Source of the DNA: Eucommia ulmoides
Lineage: Eukaryota; Streptophyta; Magnoliopsida; Garryales; Eucommiaceae
Reading direction: 5' to 3'
Assembly (NCBI GenBank): GCA_016647705.1
Contig: CM028336.1
Coordinates: 8,759,380-8,823,379 of the forward strand
DNA: 64,000 nucleotides
Shown here: in pieces, positions 9,311 through 21,654 of the stretch
Position numbering within the stretch: the stretch's first letter is position 1
How the letters are laid out: each line of letters opens with the position of its first letter
Program-made: the position numbers and the translations under genes
Notes under the pieces: model-generated
Told to the model about the DNA's origin: nothing
The model's input: the letters and a program-made list of their open reading frames with translations, nothing else
The model's database searches: none

Positions 9311-10987
9311 CCCCCTGACGGGATCATAGTTATGGCATAGTCGGACAAAAAAAAATCACTTTCATCTTTTCTTTTAAAATTACTTACTCTCCCTATTTTT
9401 AAAAGTCTACTGCCAAAAATCACTTTTCACCTTTGAAATCTACTTGATCCAAAAATCATTTCCCATCTTAAAACTAACTTGATAAAAACACATTTTTCAC
9501 CTTTAAAACCAACTCGATCCAAATACATCACAAAATCATCCATTTTTATATAGACACATTTTTCACAAATTATATGAAAATAAAATTTATAAATTTATAT
9601 AGAAGACAGTACACTCATCTCGATTTTTGCACTGCAAAAACATCACTGTCCGAAACCTAATAGAATGCTAGCGCCTGTGAACCTAACAACGATAGACCTA
9701 AATTAATATTTTACTTTAAAATGACCTAACGTGCAATGCAGACTCTAAATCTCATGTTTTCCATTCCCCAAATTTAGTTATGAAAAATTTGTTATTTTTG
9801 CCCATTTCGTTACATTAATATTTCACTGTACCAAAACTATTTAAAATTTACGATTATATATATATTATTCCGGTTACAAAAATTATTATTACAATTGTAA
9901 AATTTTTAATACTAATAATTTAATTTTAACGAAAATAATAACCGATTAAACGTTTACATGTTTCCGAATCGCTCGCAAGCCAAGAAATGAGATTTTTGAA
10001 TTTTGAGTTTTATTTAATTTTGTTTTTCTTTTTCTTTGCGTCACTAGATCCCCACCGCCGCGGCGAACGCCCTTTTTTTTTTCCTGCTCATTGAAACTTC
10101 ACCGCCGTGGCAACGGGTCCCACCGCCGCGGCGAACGCCCTGCAGTTCCTGTTTTTGCTTTCTTCCTCGGTTTGGGTTCAACCAATCGTCAATATTTCCA
10201 CCGCTAGCTGTTCACCACCGGCGATCAGAACACACACATATAGCAACCGAAATCACCCACATGCGACGACGATTGAACAACACAAAACACACACGCAAAG
10301 CACACACCACGCCCTATCACATACACACTACCTTTGTTGGCCGGCCACCTTCTCTCTCTCCTGACATTGACGACGACACACCCACACGATCACACACATG
10401 CATAGCAGCGACAACGATGGCCACCGAACGCTCACCGTCGACCCAATACACCCCCACCGACTGCTAAACAGTCCACTGCCGGACTGATCACCGCAACCCA
10501 CCGTCGACCTTCTCTCTCTCTCCCCTGTTTTCTGTTTGGCTTCAACTGCGACACCCACATACTCCCTTACACCCCCACCACCGGTCGGTCACATACACAC
10601 CTACACCAGCGATAAAAAATACACACATATAGTCACCGATCAACACATACACCTACCCTGCAGATCATCTTCGACGACACACATACGATCAAATACACAC
10701 ACATACACATACAACGAACACATGCATATACCGGAACACATACGCCGCCGAACGACTTCCCCACCACACCAGCGACAACCAAAAGTGACGATCACACCGC
10801 CACGCCGACCGGATGAACACCGCCGACCGAACACCTCACCTTCCTCTTTGATTTCCTCCCTTTTTGAGAACTCTCCCGAAGTGTGTGTGTATATATATAT
10901 ATATAACATTGATGGTGAATCATCACATCACACACCCACATTTTTTTTTTTTTTTTTTTTTTATCTTATCTCAAATATATATGTATA

Positions 10988-11077
<90 letters not shown>
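10988..11077. repeat. (TTA)n microsatellite
   Basis: An uninterrupted run of about 30 TTA triplets, preceded by short AT runs. It generates the long poly-Ile/Leu open frames in this region, which are not genes. Confidence 0.95.
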
Positions 11078-11078
<1 letters not shown>

Positions 11079-11932
11079 TTAAATTACATTAATCTCCTCT
11101 TAATTTTCTTTAAGTTTTTATTTAAGTCCAAATCAAAATTAATATTTTTAAAATTTTGAATTAACCCTTAAAATTTTAAATTAAAAATTATTTAATACAA
11201 TCTACCCCGTTATTTTCTAAATGTGCTAGAATGCAACTAATGATTATGCGTATGCAGAATTTCGGGTCTTACATGATATTAGTCTTAGGCTCTCAGTGGC
11301 GGATCTAATAACCCTCTTTGCTTGAAATTGGAGAGGAATTAAGGTTAAAGAAATGAGATGAAGGAGGCGGTTGACAGTCTAAACGCACGGGTAGGGTAGG
11401 AGATTGAGATTGAGATTGAGATTTGAGGGTGATAAGGGAGATTGAGATTTGAGATTAGGGTTAGAGGAGGGAGATTGAGACTTGAGATTTGTTGAGTCTT
11501 GAACTTGAGAGTTGAGGGGAGGTGGCCGACACACACTTTTGATTTGAGAAGTGAATTAGGTTTAGGGTTTGGAATAGTGGAATACCTATATATAACACGG
11601 ATTATATTATAATATTAAGTAAATTTGGGGTAATATGTGTGAATATTTTTTATTATATTTTTATTTTTTAATAATTTATTAAATTATCGTATGACTTATT
11701 AGATCTCAGGTTATCGTGAAATCTGGACACCCGATACTTATAATCATGTCACTCATGTTGTTTATTGGGTTATCAGGTAAATCCGATAACCTGACTTGTT
11801 TTTTATTGTGTTTATTGGGTCAGACCCGATAACAATCCGTTACCCAATAAGCTAAACCCATACCCAATAATTTCGTGTCGGTCCCGTGTCATGTTACTGT
11901 GCAAATACCCATTTTGCCAGCCTAATCACACC

Positions 11933-13160
11933 TTTAATGTTTGAGTGATGTTGCAATTTGAACCCTAATCATTCAATATTTTTCAAATTGATCCTAAATA
12001 TTTTACTTTTATGTCTAATTGGCATAGATAACTATTCTAATTGCAAACCCTACAATTTTTATCTAATTGTTTGGATTAAATTGTATTTTCCCTCTGATTT
12101 TTTAATTATTTTACATTGCACCTCAATACTTTTCTTTAAAAAAAAAAATTATATTAATTAATTCCACTTCGTTGAAAAAATCACCAAATATTTTACCCTC
12201 ATATTGGCCCAAATCCAATTTTGGTAGGCCTTAGTTAAATGAAGAATAATTTGGAGTGTTGATCTTGTAATTGGTCCTGTCTAATTTGGGTTCAACTAAA
12301 AGTTCTACATTAACTCAAAATCTTTATGGACTTTAAGTATGGGCTCCATAGGCCCATAATTAGACAATAAATTCGGAGGATATGATCTCTCAAAAATATA
12401 TCTGTATTTAAGAAAAAAATATTGTAGTACAATGCACTTAGTAAGGGTTTTGAATCACATGGATTAAATTGTGATTATTAATTTTTTCTTATTTTCGAGT
12501 GAAATGAACAAAATTGGTTTTTGAGGTTTAATATTGAAAGTATAGAAAAATATTTAAATTGAAATAAAATATGATAAATGACTGGGTTATGGGGCATGTA
12601 CTTGTTTTTCGAATATTCCAATGAGTTTTATTCTTCCTTCATTTTGTTTTTGTGTATAATGAAATAATCTGGCTACAAAAATAGATTATAACGAAAGTTT
12701 GACCATTTAATCGACATGGACTATCTTCAAAATTCGATTCCTACATTAACTAATTTACAGCAAATCAATCCCTTAGCATAATAAATTCTATTAAACTGTA
12801 TCTATTTTAATGAGAACATATTGTATAACGGTTAAATCTAACCCACAAATACTAATAATTTATTTCTAACATACCCACAAATACCAATAATTTATTTATA
12901 ACATTTATAAAATGATAAAACATAAACTAATTGGATAAACAATATCACGATTGCATTTACCGTATGTGATAAACCTTTAAACCCCTAGGTAATCCCTAGT
13001 GGACGAGTTTAGACTCACGAAGGTTACAGTGATGATACCTACTAACATATGTACCGCTCAAGATAATATGTTAGGCTCCGTCAGTATAGTTCGAAGATAC
13101 ATGATAATTGAAATAACATGCGTGTCGGTAGAGATAAATATTACTTCATTTCACGATTAG
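11933..13160. other. AT-rich intergenic stretch, no gene seen
   Basis: No convincing coding frame on either strand. Short local repeats occur, for example AACATACCCACAAATAC near 12868 and a close variant just before it. 12950-13145 is less AT-rich and resembles a degraded LTR or intron fragment, but nothing can be named. Confidence 0.5.
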
Positions 13161-13849
13161 TTCCTTCATTTTTTTGTGTTTTTTCCCTCATGTTTTTTTT
13201 CCAAAATGAGTAGGAGGCTTAGTTCCCTCATTTGTGTAGTTTGTACTGTTATATATATATTTGCATTTTTTTTTTGTTTTTTCTGTTTTGTTCGTGGTTG
13301 CAGTATTTGTTTCAGTTCCGTTCTTTGTGTTCAGTTCATGGTCGCAGGTTCAATTTCTGTTTTGTCGTTTATGTTCCCTGTTTTTGTTATTTTTCGCACT
13401 CCATTTTCTGCACTGTCCATGTTCCAGTTCTGCATTTTTTTCTTCTTCTGTTTCCTTCTTCTTATTGTTCAGTTCCCTAACTCCTAAATTCGAAAACTCC
13501 ATCAAAGTTGTAGAGAGCGATGCATGCTTGGCTTTGTGGAATTCAAGACGTCTTTTAGGAGGCAAGTAGCAGGATTTTTTTTGTAAAATTGTCGCAAAAT
13601 AATGCATCAAATGCTCGAATATTACGTTAATTTTCTTATTTCTTCTTCAAGAACGGAATTGAAGTTAGTGAAAAAATTGAAATCCACCTTGCTTCAATTA
13701 GTTTATGATAGTATTCATCAATGTTGATCTTATTGCTGGATGAATTTGTTATTTGGGATCACATTATTTATCATATCCCATTTGCGTTTTAGTTGAATAT
13801 TTTGAGCTTACGATTTCCCGTGCTTAAAAAAAAAAAAGACGCTTTGACA
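13161..13849 (+). other. Pyrimidine-rich segment and possible gene scrap
   Basis: 13170-13490 is T/C-rich and opens long Phe/Cys/Ser frames in all three plus frames, the signature of composition, not coding. 13490-13570 (FENSIKVVESDACLALWNSRR in one frame, split here for description) has more even composition and might be an exon relic, but I recognise no family. Confidence 0.3.
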
Positions 13850-13960
13850 TGTCTGACACTGGCAATGACTTGAATTTCGTGGGAGAATGCGGTGTCACCG
13901 AGGCGGAGCAATTCTTGAACCTCTTCAACGCCACAGAGTCATTTGTGAAGATATAGCAAA
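13850..13960 (+). pseudogene. Unrecognised 36-codon gene-like scrap
   Basis: An ATG at about 13850 opens a 36-codon frame (MSDTGNDLNFVGECGVTEAE, then QFLNLFNATESFVKI) ending in TAG. Its composition is far less AT-rich than its surroundings and GC is enriched at third positions, unlike random frames here. It is too short for a normal protein and has no visible partner exon; most likely a captured or decayed exon. Function unknown. Confidence 0.3.
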
Positions 13961-14086
13961 TAATTATATTAATATAATAAAAATCACACACATATATATT
14001 AATTAAATCCTCCACTACCAATTGTTACATTCATATAATGAATGGAAGAAAAAAAAAACACTTTTCTTTTTTCATGTATGTCACTC

Positions 14087-14255
14087 AATATAACTAAATA
14101 TATCAAAATAGTGGTGGGTGGTCGAAGACTTATTTTAATTAATATAACTAAAGATAGCATAATAGTGATGTAACTAAATATATCAAAAGAGTGGTGGGTG
14201 GTCGGGTGGAAGACTTATTTTAATTAATATGACTAAAGATAGCATAATAGTGATG
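14087..14255. repeat. Two-copy 84-bp tandem duplication
   Basis: ATAACTAAATATATCAAAAT followed by AGTGGTGGGTGGTCG and AAGACTTATTTTAATTAATA is repeated in tandem. A looser large-scale similarity (ATTCATATAA.GAAT.GAA.AAAAAA) links 14025-14080 with 14655-14700. The rest of 13960-14891 is AT-rich and non-coding. Confidence 0.75.
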
Positions 14256-14891
14256 TTTTTGAGTGGAAAAAGAAAAACTAGAAAAGAAAAAAAAAATTAA
14301 AAAAATTTAAATAAAATAAATCCACAATACCAAATATGATAAAGCCTATAAAACAAAAAGTTACTATCATTTCTTCATTATAGATTAAGATCTTCTTCGA
14401 ACTTAATACACAAATCAATAGAATAGCAGTAAATAACATTTTTCTAGTCTGCATATAAAAAATTCACTCTTATTTTTTGTTTCTTTTTTTATTTTTTATT
14501 TTTTTTTTCTTTCATTTTTTTACACACACATACAGACACCATGTCAAAAGAAGTAAACTGAAAAATCAGCTAAATTGAAATATTGTTTTTTCAAAATTGA
14601 TGATTAAAGTCATATGTGATAAACCAGTAGAATTTGCATTCTTTTTCGTTATATTCATATAAGGAATAGAATAGAAAAAAACTTTGTAATTTCCATGAAT
14701 ATCACTCAAAACAAGCAATTAATGAATAGAACCAAACACATTCTTAGTTCCAGTAAGTTACCAAGATGCATTATCTTAATTCTCACTATTATCTTTATTC
14801 TCATTATTCTCTCTCTTTAAGAATGTCATAAATTTAAAATTTGAGAGAACAACTCTACAACTTCATAAATTTCAAAATTCATAGATAGCCA

Positions 14892-15354
14892 TGTTGATTA
14901 TATCTCATAATCACAATCATACAGAACTAATTAATAATATAAAATATACATGGATTATAAGACACAATAATGAAGAATGATAATCGAAAACGTACTTGTC
15001 TCGGCTATTACAAGAGATTGAACTGTCGCAGCGGAATACACACTAGGTCTTCCTTCTTATGATCTAGATTATTGTGGTGGTAACTCTCAATGGGAAAAAA
15101 ACCCCTTAATCTAGATTAGGGAGGGGACCTAGTTATATACTAGGGTTTCTCGTTGGGCCCTCCCATAACGGGCTTCAACGAAACCTTAAACTTACACTTG
15201 TCATCTAACTGAGCTTCTACATAAAAGATGTCACAGTCTAAATCAAAATATGATCACTGATTATTTGGGTTGTTTAAATAATAAATTATCCATTAACCCG
15301 TTTTTGTAAAACAATTAATTCAATTAATGTTAGCCCATAAAAAATATTCCAACA
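14892..15354 (-). repeat. 3' LTR of the LARD-type element
   Basis: 463 bp. In plus-strand reading it runs from TGTTGATTATATCTCATAAT to AAAATATTCCAACA. Immediately right of it, the minus strand shows the purine tract AAGTAGGAGAA directly before TGTTGG, marking this as the 3' LTR of a minus-strand element. Confidence 0.85.
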
Positions 15355-16900
15355 TTCTCCTACTTGGACTACATTAATTGAATAAATTTAATTTTGAAAA
15401 TAAGACTCTCAGGTTAATAACAGAAAAAAAATAAAAATTATTTTTGGTGTGGCTACACCTTTTGTTTAAAGAAATTATAGTCTATAAGTAGCATCTTGAT
15501 AAATTTATCAGATCCAACATGATCTTAATATTAGATTATGATAGTCTATATGTTAATCTCAACAAATATAAGACATTTCATACTCACAAATACTTATAAC
15601 TATATCGACATGGATCGTAAGTTCAGTAGTGTAGTAAGAAACCAATGGCAATATGTGATCATTATCAACATGCATTATTCTTATCGGTCCTCATTATAAT
15701 TTCTCAACAAAAGAAAATTGCTAATTACAGTTTCTTAATAAAATGAAACTATTGCAATTTCTCAACAAAATAAAATTGCTAATTGCAGTTTATCAATAAA
15801 ATGAAACTGCTGCAATTTCTTAAAAATATGAAATTGTTTGAATTTAACAAGCCATCTGTCACTAACAATACATCACAAGATCTCAAAACAATGATTTGTG
15901 GCAACTAAAAATATACAACTGTAATTCTTAAGGCATACTATCTTAAGATACCATATTGTATAATCAATTCAAATAATATAATATGCAACAATATAATACA
16001 CAATAATGATGATCATCAATTAGATTTCAATTTTGCAAAACGCATAATAATAGTGGTCACAACGTAATCATCGAAATAAAGAGAAATACAAAAGTTTCCA
16101 CTAAACTAGAGAATCAAAAGACTCAATGACACCCATATTCACAACGTGTTCCTTGAACACTATGGGTCTTAAATCTTGGTTTAGTATAATTAATTCAAAT
16201 AATATGATAAGTAACAATATAATATGCAATAATGATGATCATCAAATTCAATTTTACAAAATGCATAATAATAATGGTCACAACATATCATAAAATTAAA
16301 GGAAAATACAAAAAAACTCCCACTGAATTAGAGAATCAAAATGCTCAAATAAGTATGAATGACACAATATAAGAATCAATTGCATCATCATAAAATCTCA
16401 TTTGGGCAAAGTCTACAATAAATAATTATTTCTAAGTAGATCAACAAAATAAGAAAAATTTTATAACAATTGTGATTAATATTTACATGACATAATCATC
16501 AAAATAAAGAAAATTACAGAAACTTCCATTAAATCAAGGAATCAATTTAGAATTTCATTGTGACGTTATTGTTGTTCACAACAAAATAAACTCTTTTCAC
16601 AAAAAATTACAACTAAATTAATTATGGACAATAGAAAAAATGTTCAATTAAACATAGGCAATACAATATAAGAATTAATTATATTATCATAAACTCTCCT
16701 TTGGGTAGAGTCTACAATAACAATTATTCTTTAATCATGAGGATCAACAAAATAAGAAAAATTTACAGATTTAAAAATTCATCCTCTTTGGGCAGATTGA
16801 CCTTCAAATCTATATATTTCCTTCAAAGTATAATGAAATAAATAATCTTTCAAAATTCATTCTCTTTGGGCAAACAAATTTATCAAATTATTTATCTCAC
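15355..16900. other. LARD interior, left part: A-rich, non-coding repeats
   Basis: Irregular repeats of AAATTGCTAATTGCAGTTT and TTTCTCAACAAAAT (15700-15840) and of CCCACTGAATTAGAGAATCA (16090-16330). No open frame of interest on either strand; no gag or pol motifs. Confidence 0.6.
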
Positions 16901-16910
16901 ATAATATCCT

Positions 16911-17475
16911 CATGCAATTAAATTAATCTATACAATAACCCCCTTTAGACAGGTGAATGTACAAATTAATTTAAAATTTTCCCGTCAACAAAAATAAGAA
17001 CTAAAAAATTTGCAAATTATGTTGATTAAATCACTTTGGTAAAATAATCTCAACAATTCACAAGCAACCGTTCCAAATTGAAAAAAATTAAACTATATTA
17101 TCCAACAATTAAATTAATCTGCACAATAACCCCCTTTGGGCAGGTGAATGTACAAATTAATCTAAAAAAATTTCATTAATAAAATAGGAACTTGAAAACT
17201 TGCAAACTATGTTGGTTAAATCATTTTGATAAAATAACTTCAACAATTCACAAACAACCATTCCAAATTGGAAAAATTAAACTATATTACTCAACAATTA
17301 AATTAATCTGCACAATAACCCCATTTGGACAGGTGAATGTACAAATTAATCTAAAATATTTTCATCAACAAAATAAGAACTCGAAAACTTACAAATTATA
17401 TTGGTTAAATCACTTTGGTAAAATAACTTCAACAATTCACAAGCAACCGTTCCAAATTGAAAAAATTAAACTAAA
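16911..17475. repeat. 190-bp tandem array, three copies
   Basis: ACAATAACCCCCTTTGGGCA or close variants occurs at about 16932, 17123 and 17312, i.e. 189-191 bp apart, followed each time by GGTGAATGTACAAATTAAT and ACAATTCACAAGCAACCGTT. Tandem amplification inside the LARD interior. The 124-residue open frame across copies 2-3 is a repeat translation. Confidence 0.85.
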
Positions 17476-17789
17476 TTGTTCAACCACAACAGTGCATATT
17501 AGCGACATATATGCAAATGATCATAATAAGATGAAGTACTTTACAAAATGTACTTTCAATGATTAACGATCAATTATAGTTGTAAGAATTTGAACAACAA
17601 TTTTACTGCATTCTGAAACTAATTATTAAATTAGTCTCTATATAGAATAAAAAATTAAGGGCTTGAAAATTGAAAAATTATAATTAATCATAATTAGTGT
17701 TTTTATGGGTTCCTTAATATGAACCTCAAAGACCAAAAGTTTTAACTAAGAAAGTCCAATTGGCTGAGATATTACATAGGCCCAAACTC

Positions 17790-17794
17790 AAACT

Positions 17795-17843
<49 letters not shown>
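17790..17843. repeat. (AT)n microsatellite
   Basis: A run of about 25 AT dinucleotides within the LARD interior. Confidence 0.95.
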
Positions 17844-17846
<3 letters not shown>

Positions 17847-19282
17847 AGCCCAAACTTGGATTCTTACCAAGATATTCTAGTTACGATAATAGTGTTTTCG
17901 ATTCAAAGTTTTCTCATATGTTCATGAATAATTTATCCATATTAATAATTTTATCAAGCTTGTTGATTAATAAATAAATAATGGTCTAATAGGCCCATCA
18001 GAATATATGCATGGCCCATTAAATACTTTAAGACCTAGACAATACAAGAAGAAGCCAATGCGAAATTATACAAAAACAACTCGATACTTTTATTCCATTT
18101 TAAAACGCAAATATATTGCTCCAAACATAGCCCAAATTTAAAAAATGAAAGATCTCATTTTCATGGATGAAAGATGCAGTAATAACCAAATTGGTTATTA
18201 ACATTATACTTAACCCACTAAGAATCATGAATATATATCATACATCTGATTATCTACGACCACTTTTCAATAGTGCTCTATTTAATTCAGCTTCTATTAG
18301 GTTATCAAAACAAAATAAAGGTATAATTTTGTTAATCATGTTACTCATCATGTAAATATTTCACAAAGACAACAAATAGAAAGATAAGGAATCGAACCAC
18401 TTTAGGATTCTTGATCATCAAATACATGAATAATGTGAGATTCAACACGCCTTCTCACATGCAGGGTGAACTTCACAAACCACTACGAACGGTTTTCAAA
18501 AAGCCCAACATTAATATGTTGAATTAAATATGTTAAAAATTCATTTTTCTTACTTGACCCTTTCAACAACACATACGATATTAAATGATTTTATTAAAAT
18601 CAACATTTATGCACTTCAACTCATTTAAAGCAATAGAAACTGTCAAAAGACTGACTAATATTACTCATACAATAATCAAAACCTTTTATGTATTGATGAA
18701 AAAGTTAGGGATAGAGAATTGTAGAAATCTTATCTTAATAGAATGTTGAAAACTTGCCAATTTAATTAATATTAATTACATCAAATGGAGGTTTTTTTTT
18801 TTTTTTTTTTTCTAAAAAATTGTGCAACCTTATGCAAATGTGTGAATACCAGTTTCACACATCGATTTGGCCTCATATAATTTGGCCCCTCATGATCCAT
18901 TCAAACTTAACACCGAAATCCTACTAATAGATACTAAAGTTAAGATCTGAAGATCATATTCCCAATTCAAGTATTTATTCACAATACACCATTACCTCTA
19001 ATATTGTACTATATGCCAAATAATGAACAAAAGATCTAGTTTCAAGCCTCGTAAAAAAAGTTCACTACTAATGTTTTCTTATTGGTTCATCTTCTTTTCA
19101 TTGTTATTAATGCTATTATTTAGAAACAACACTCTAGTCTTCTCCGAGGGGGATGGCAACTAAGAGGTTTGTGAGAATTAGTTGACGAAAATCAGTTTCT
19201 ACCACAATACTCTTGCATGAGCTAAAATTCAAAATATCCATCTCACGCGATAAGAATTGATTATATAATTTTTAGACATTTA
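17844..19282. other. LARD interior, middle part, nothing coding seen
   Basis: AT-rich, no gene-like frame. Contains a T tract at about 18792-18811. The open frame at 18167-18355 has no recognisable domain and AT-driven codon content. Confidence 0.5.
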
Positions 19283-19843
19283 GGTGGCATTTGGTAACCG
19301 TTTATGTTTCATTTCAGCAGTAGATGGGAATGGGATGAGATGAGAATTTTGTTTTCTTTTTTAGAGTAGAATCGCGTTTGGTAATGATAATTTATTTATT
19401 TATTTTTTATTTTGGGAAGAGAATCGCGTTTGGTAACAATTTTATCCTAAAACTATTTTTTTTTTGAGTTTTTTTTTTTTTGTTTTGGCTGGGCGGCGGC
19501 GATGGCAGGTGGGTGACGATGGCGGCCGGCCGGCGGCGGCGACAATGCCGAAAGTGACTGGTGACAGTCGCCAAAGATGGGCGATGGTCGCCGAAGATGG
19601 CCGGTGGCGGCGGCGGCTGGTGGTCGGCCAGCGATGAACAATAATTGAAAATGGAACGGGAATTATGAGAAACAACTTTTTTTTTTATTTCTCATTTCTT
19701 AAGAAAAAAATGGGTACAATTCTCAAATGGGAATGGAATGAGAACGAGAACAAAAATTACCAAACGCTATTCCCAAATAGAATTCCCAAAAATCTAGGAA
19801 TTGAATGAGAATATTTATAATGGAAACAGTTACCAAACGGGCC
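19283..19843. mobile_element. Tourist-like (PIF/Harbinger) MITE with GGC-rich interior
   Basis: Inverted termini GGTGGCATTTGGTAACCGTT and, on the other strand, GGCCCGTTTGGTAACTGTTT, with TTA target duplications at 19280-19282 and 19844-19846. It shares subterminal sequence AATCGCGTTTGGTAA with the element at 1941-2844 but the core differs: here it is rich in GGCGGC/GATGGC triplets (19485-19630). Non-coding; frames on the minus strand are Pro/Ala/Arg-rich shadows. Confidence 0.88.
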
Positions 19844-20849
19844 TTATTTTTCCAGTAGGCAACGGGATTTATTTGCTTCCACAGACCCATCGACTCTAGT
19901 GGTACGGTCTGCTTAATTTAAGCAACTACAATCGACTAGCCAGTCACTCTAATTCCAAAAGACCTCCAAACATTCTCCTCACTACTAATTGCGATTTCTA
20001 ATAAAATCTACATACTGAAGTGTCAATCACCATAAAAAAATCTAAGATAGATTTAATATCATGCTGTAATTAGTGTAAAATTATTAATCTAAACTAAATT
20101 ACATACCATTCGCAACATGTATAAGAAAGATTAATTTTACACAATGTCTAAACTTTAAGGGTTAATTGTGTAATTAACCATTCTTACTAGATTCATTTCA
20201 TTACACTTCAAAACAGAACATATAAAGTTAATAAGACATCTTATATCTTTAAATTGAAACTACTTGGACCAAGTGAGATTCTAGTTAAATTTTTGGGGTA
20301 CAAACTGACAAAACCTTCATAGTTTTAAGGCCAAATTTCAAGGACGAAATAAAAACCCTATCTTTGCCTCCCTTGTGTCGCACCGCCTTCGAAACCATGG
20401 CAAGTTGCAGACCCTCCTTCTTCTCCGCCTTAGAAACACAATCTTTGACACTGCGATGGGAGACGAAGCCAAAATCGGAGTCCATTCAATGGAGAATCAT
20501 CGATTTTGATCGTCGACGACAAAGAAGACAAAGAGAATAAGGGAATAAGATAAATCGTCTCCTCCATCTCTGCCCTTATAATTAACAAGGTGATGTAGTG
20601 CAACAACAGTGAGATATCATAGCCCAAAGGGAGTACCCTACGGCTTAAAAAGTTAAAGGTCAGGTTTGAACAGAAAGTCAACTATGACCGTTTTCGATAA
20701 AATACCCCTTTTTTGGGTGGAAACGGCCTCCTGAGCAAAATCGTTGGATGCCCAACGCCGGACATGATTTTAGCCAAATTCCATTGTTTCGAGGGTTAAA
20801 ACGATCTTTTTCATTTTACGCGATAATTTTATAATTCTTCAAGAATTAA
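19844..20849. other. LARD interior with a gene-like patch on the minus strand
   Basis: 20285-20690 has a more even base composition than its surroundings, and two minus-strand frames (20285-20485 and 20430-20681) without recognisable domains. It could be a captured leader or exon scrap. Elsewhere AT-rich and non-coding. Confidence 0.35.
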
Positions 20850-21654
20850 TAGCTCGTTTGGTTGGACGGAATGAAATGAGGGTAGAATGAAATGGAAGAA
20901 GTAATGAAATAAGAGAAAGAATGTAATGTAATAGAATTGTCAATAGAATCACTATTCCATTCATTGGTTTGGTTGGTTGGTATGTCCTTAAAATAAAATT
21001 TTATTATATTTCACTATTTCATTCAATTTTTCAGTTTCTGTTATCTAATTTCTGTTTTTATTCTTAATTTTCAGTTTCTATTCTCTAATTTCTATTTCTG
21101 TTCTTAATTTTGGTTTGTGTTCTCAATTTTCAGTTTCTGTTCTTAATTTTCTGTTATCTATTTTTCCGTTCTCAATTTTTTGTTCTCTAATTTTCTGTTT
21201 CAATTCTCAATTTTCAGTTTTCTAATTTTCTATTTTTATTTTCAATTTTCAGTTTTTGTTCTCAATTTTCAGTTTTTGTTCTCAATTTTTTGTTCTTAAT
21301 TTTCTGTTTCCATTCTCAATTTTCTGTTCTTAATTTTCTGTTTCCATTCTCAATTTTCTGTTCTTAATTTTCTGTTTCTGTTTTCAATTTTCTATTCTTT
21401 AATTTTCGTTTCAGTTCTCTAATTTCTGGATTGAGCTAGATCAACGATATTTTTTTATTTTTTTTTGTAATTTTAGTTTTGATTCCATGGGGCTGGTCTT
21501 GATTTCAGCCAATTTCAAATGAAATCCCATTCCCTTAGTTTTTATTCCAATGGAATCACAAAAGTGATTCTATTGGAGAACCAAACAACGGAATAAGAAT
21601 CGATGGAGAATGCAATTTTATTCCGCCCCTATTTTCGTCCAACCAAACATGTTG
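20850..21654. mobile_element. Harbinger-like MITE with internal polypyrimidine minisatellite
   Basis: Termini TAGCTCGTTTGGTTGGACG and, on the other strand, CAACATGTTTGGTTGGACG; TAA duplications at 20847-20849 and 21655-21657. The core (about 21025-21425) consists of roughly 20 degenerate copies of TTCTCAATTTTCAGTTTCTG and variants on one strand. No coding potential. Confidence 0.8.

Larger units (their letters stand above)
8110..11273 (-). mobile_element. Solo LTR of a Tekay/Del-like chromovirus, 3.16 kb
   Basis: In LTR sense (minus strand) it begins TGTAAGACCCGAAATTCTGC and ends in TGACA, i.e. TG...CA. Flanks TGACA (8105-8109) and TGATA (11274-11278) match 4 of 5. No internal region remains, as expected after LTR-LTR recombination. 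It shares a module (about 8385-9640) with the LTR at 56182-57883 and with the element at 42892-49091. It also contains an 8-copy 44-bp array (8946-9310), a GC-richer CA-rich segment (10040-10880) and a long TTA microsatellite. Confidence 0.8.
7545..11924. mobile_element. hAT-superfamily non-autonomous element (split by a solo LTR)
   Basis: Perfect 8-bp target duplications ATCACACC at 7537-7544 and 11925-11932. Termini TAGGGTTGACAATTCATGTC and, on the other strand, TAGGCTGGCAAAATGGGTAT. Subterminal ACACGACACGATAA-type motifs occur in both orientations, as transposase-binding repeats do in hAT elements. Without the solo LTR at 8110-11273 and one copy of its target duplication the element is about 1.2 kb and has no transposase frame. 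The right half carries GAGATTGAGATT repeats (about 11400-11500). Confidence 0.88.

Noticed and set aside
10536-11159. 207-residue plus-strand open frame
   Set aside because: Built from CA-rich sequence, a T tract and the TTA microsatellite inside a solo LTR.
13176-13569. Cys/Phe-rich plus-strand frames as secreted peptide genes
   Set aside because: Three overlapping frames are open at once over a T/C-rich tract; composition explains them.
17192-17566. 124-residue plus-strand frame
   Set aside because: Translation of the 190-bp tandem array; residues repeat with the unit.
18167-18355. 62-residue plus-strand frame as small gene
   Set aside because: AT-driven composition, no ribosome or family signal, inside a non-coding retroelement.
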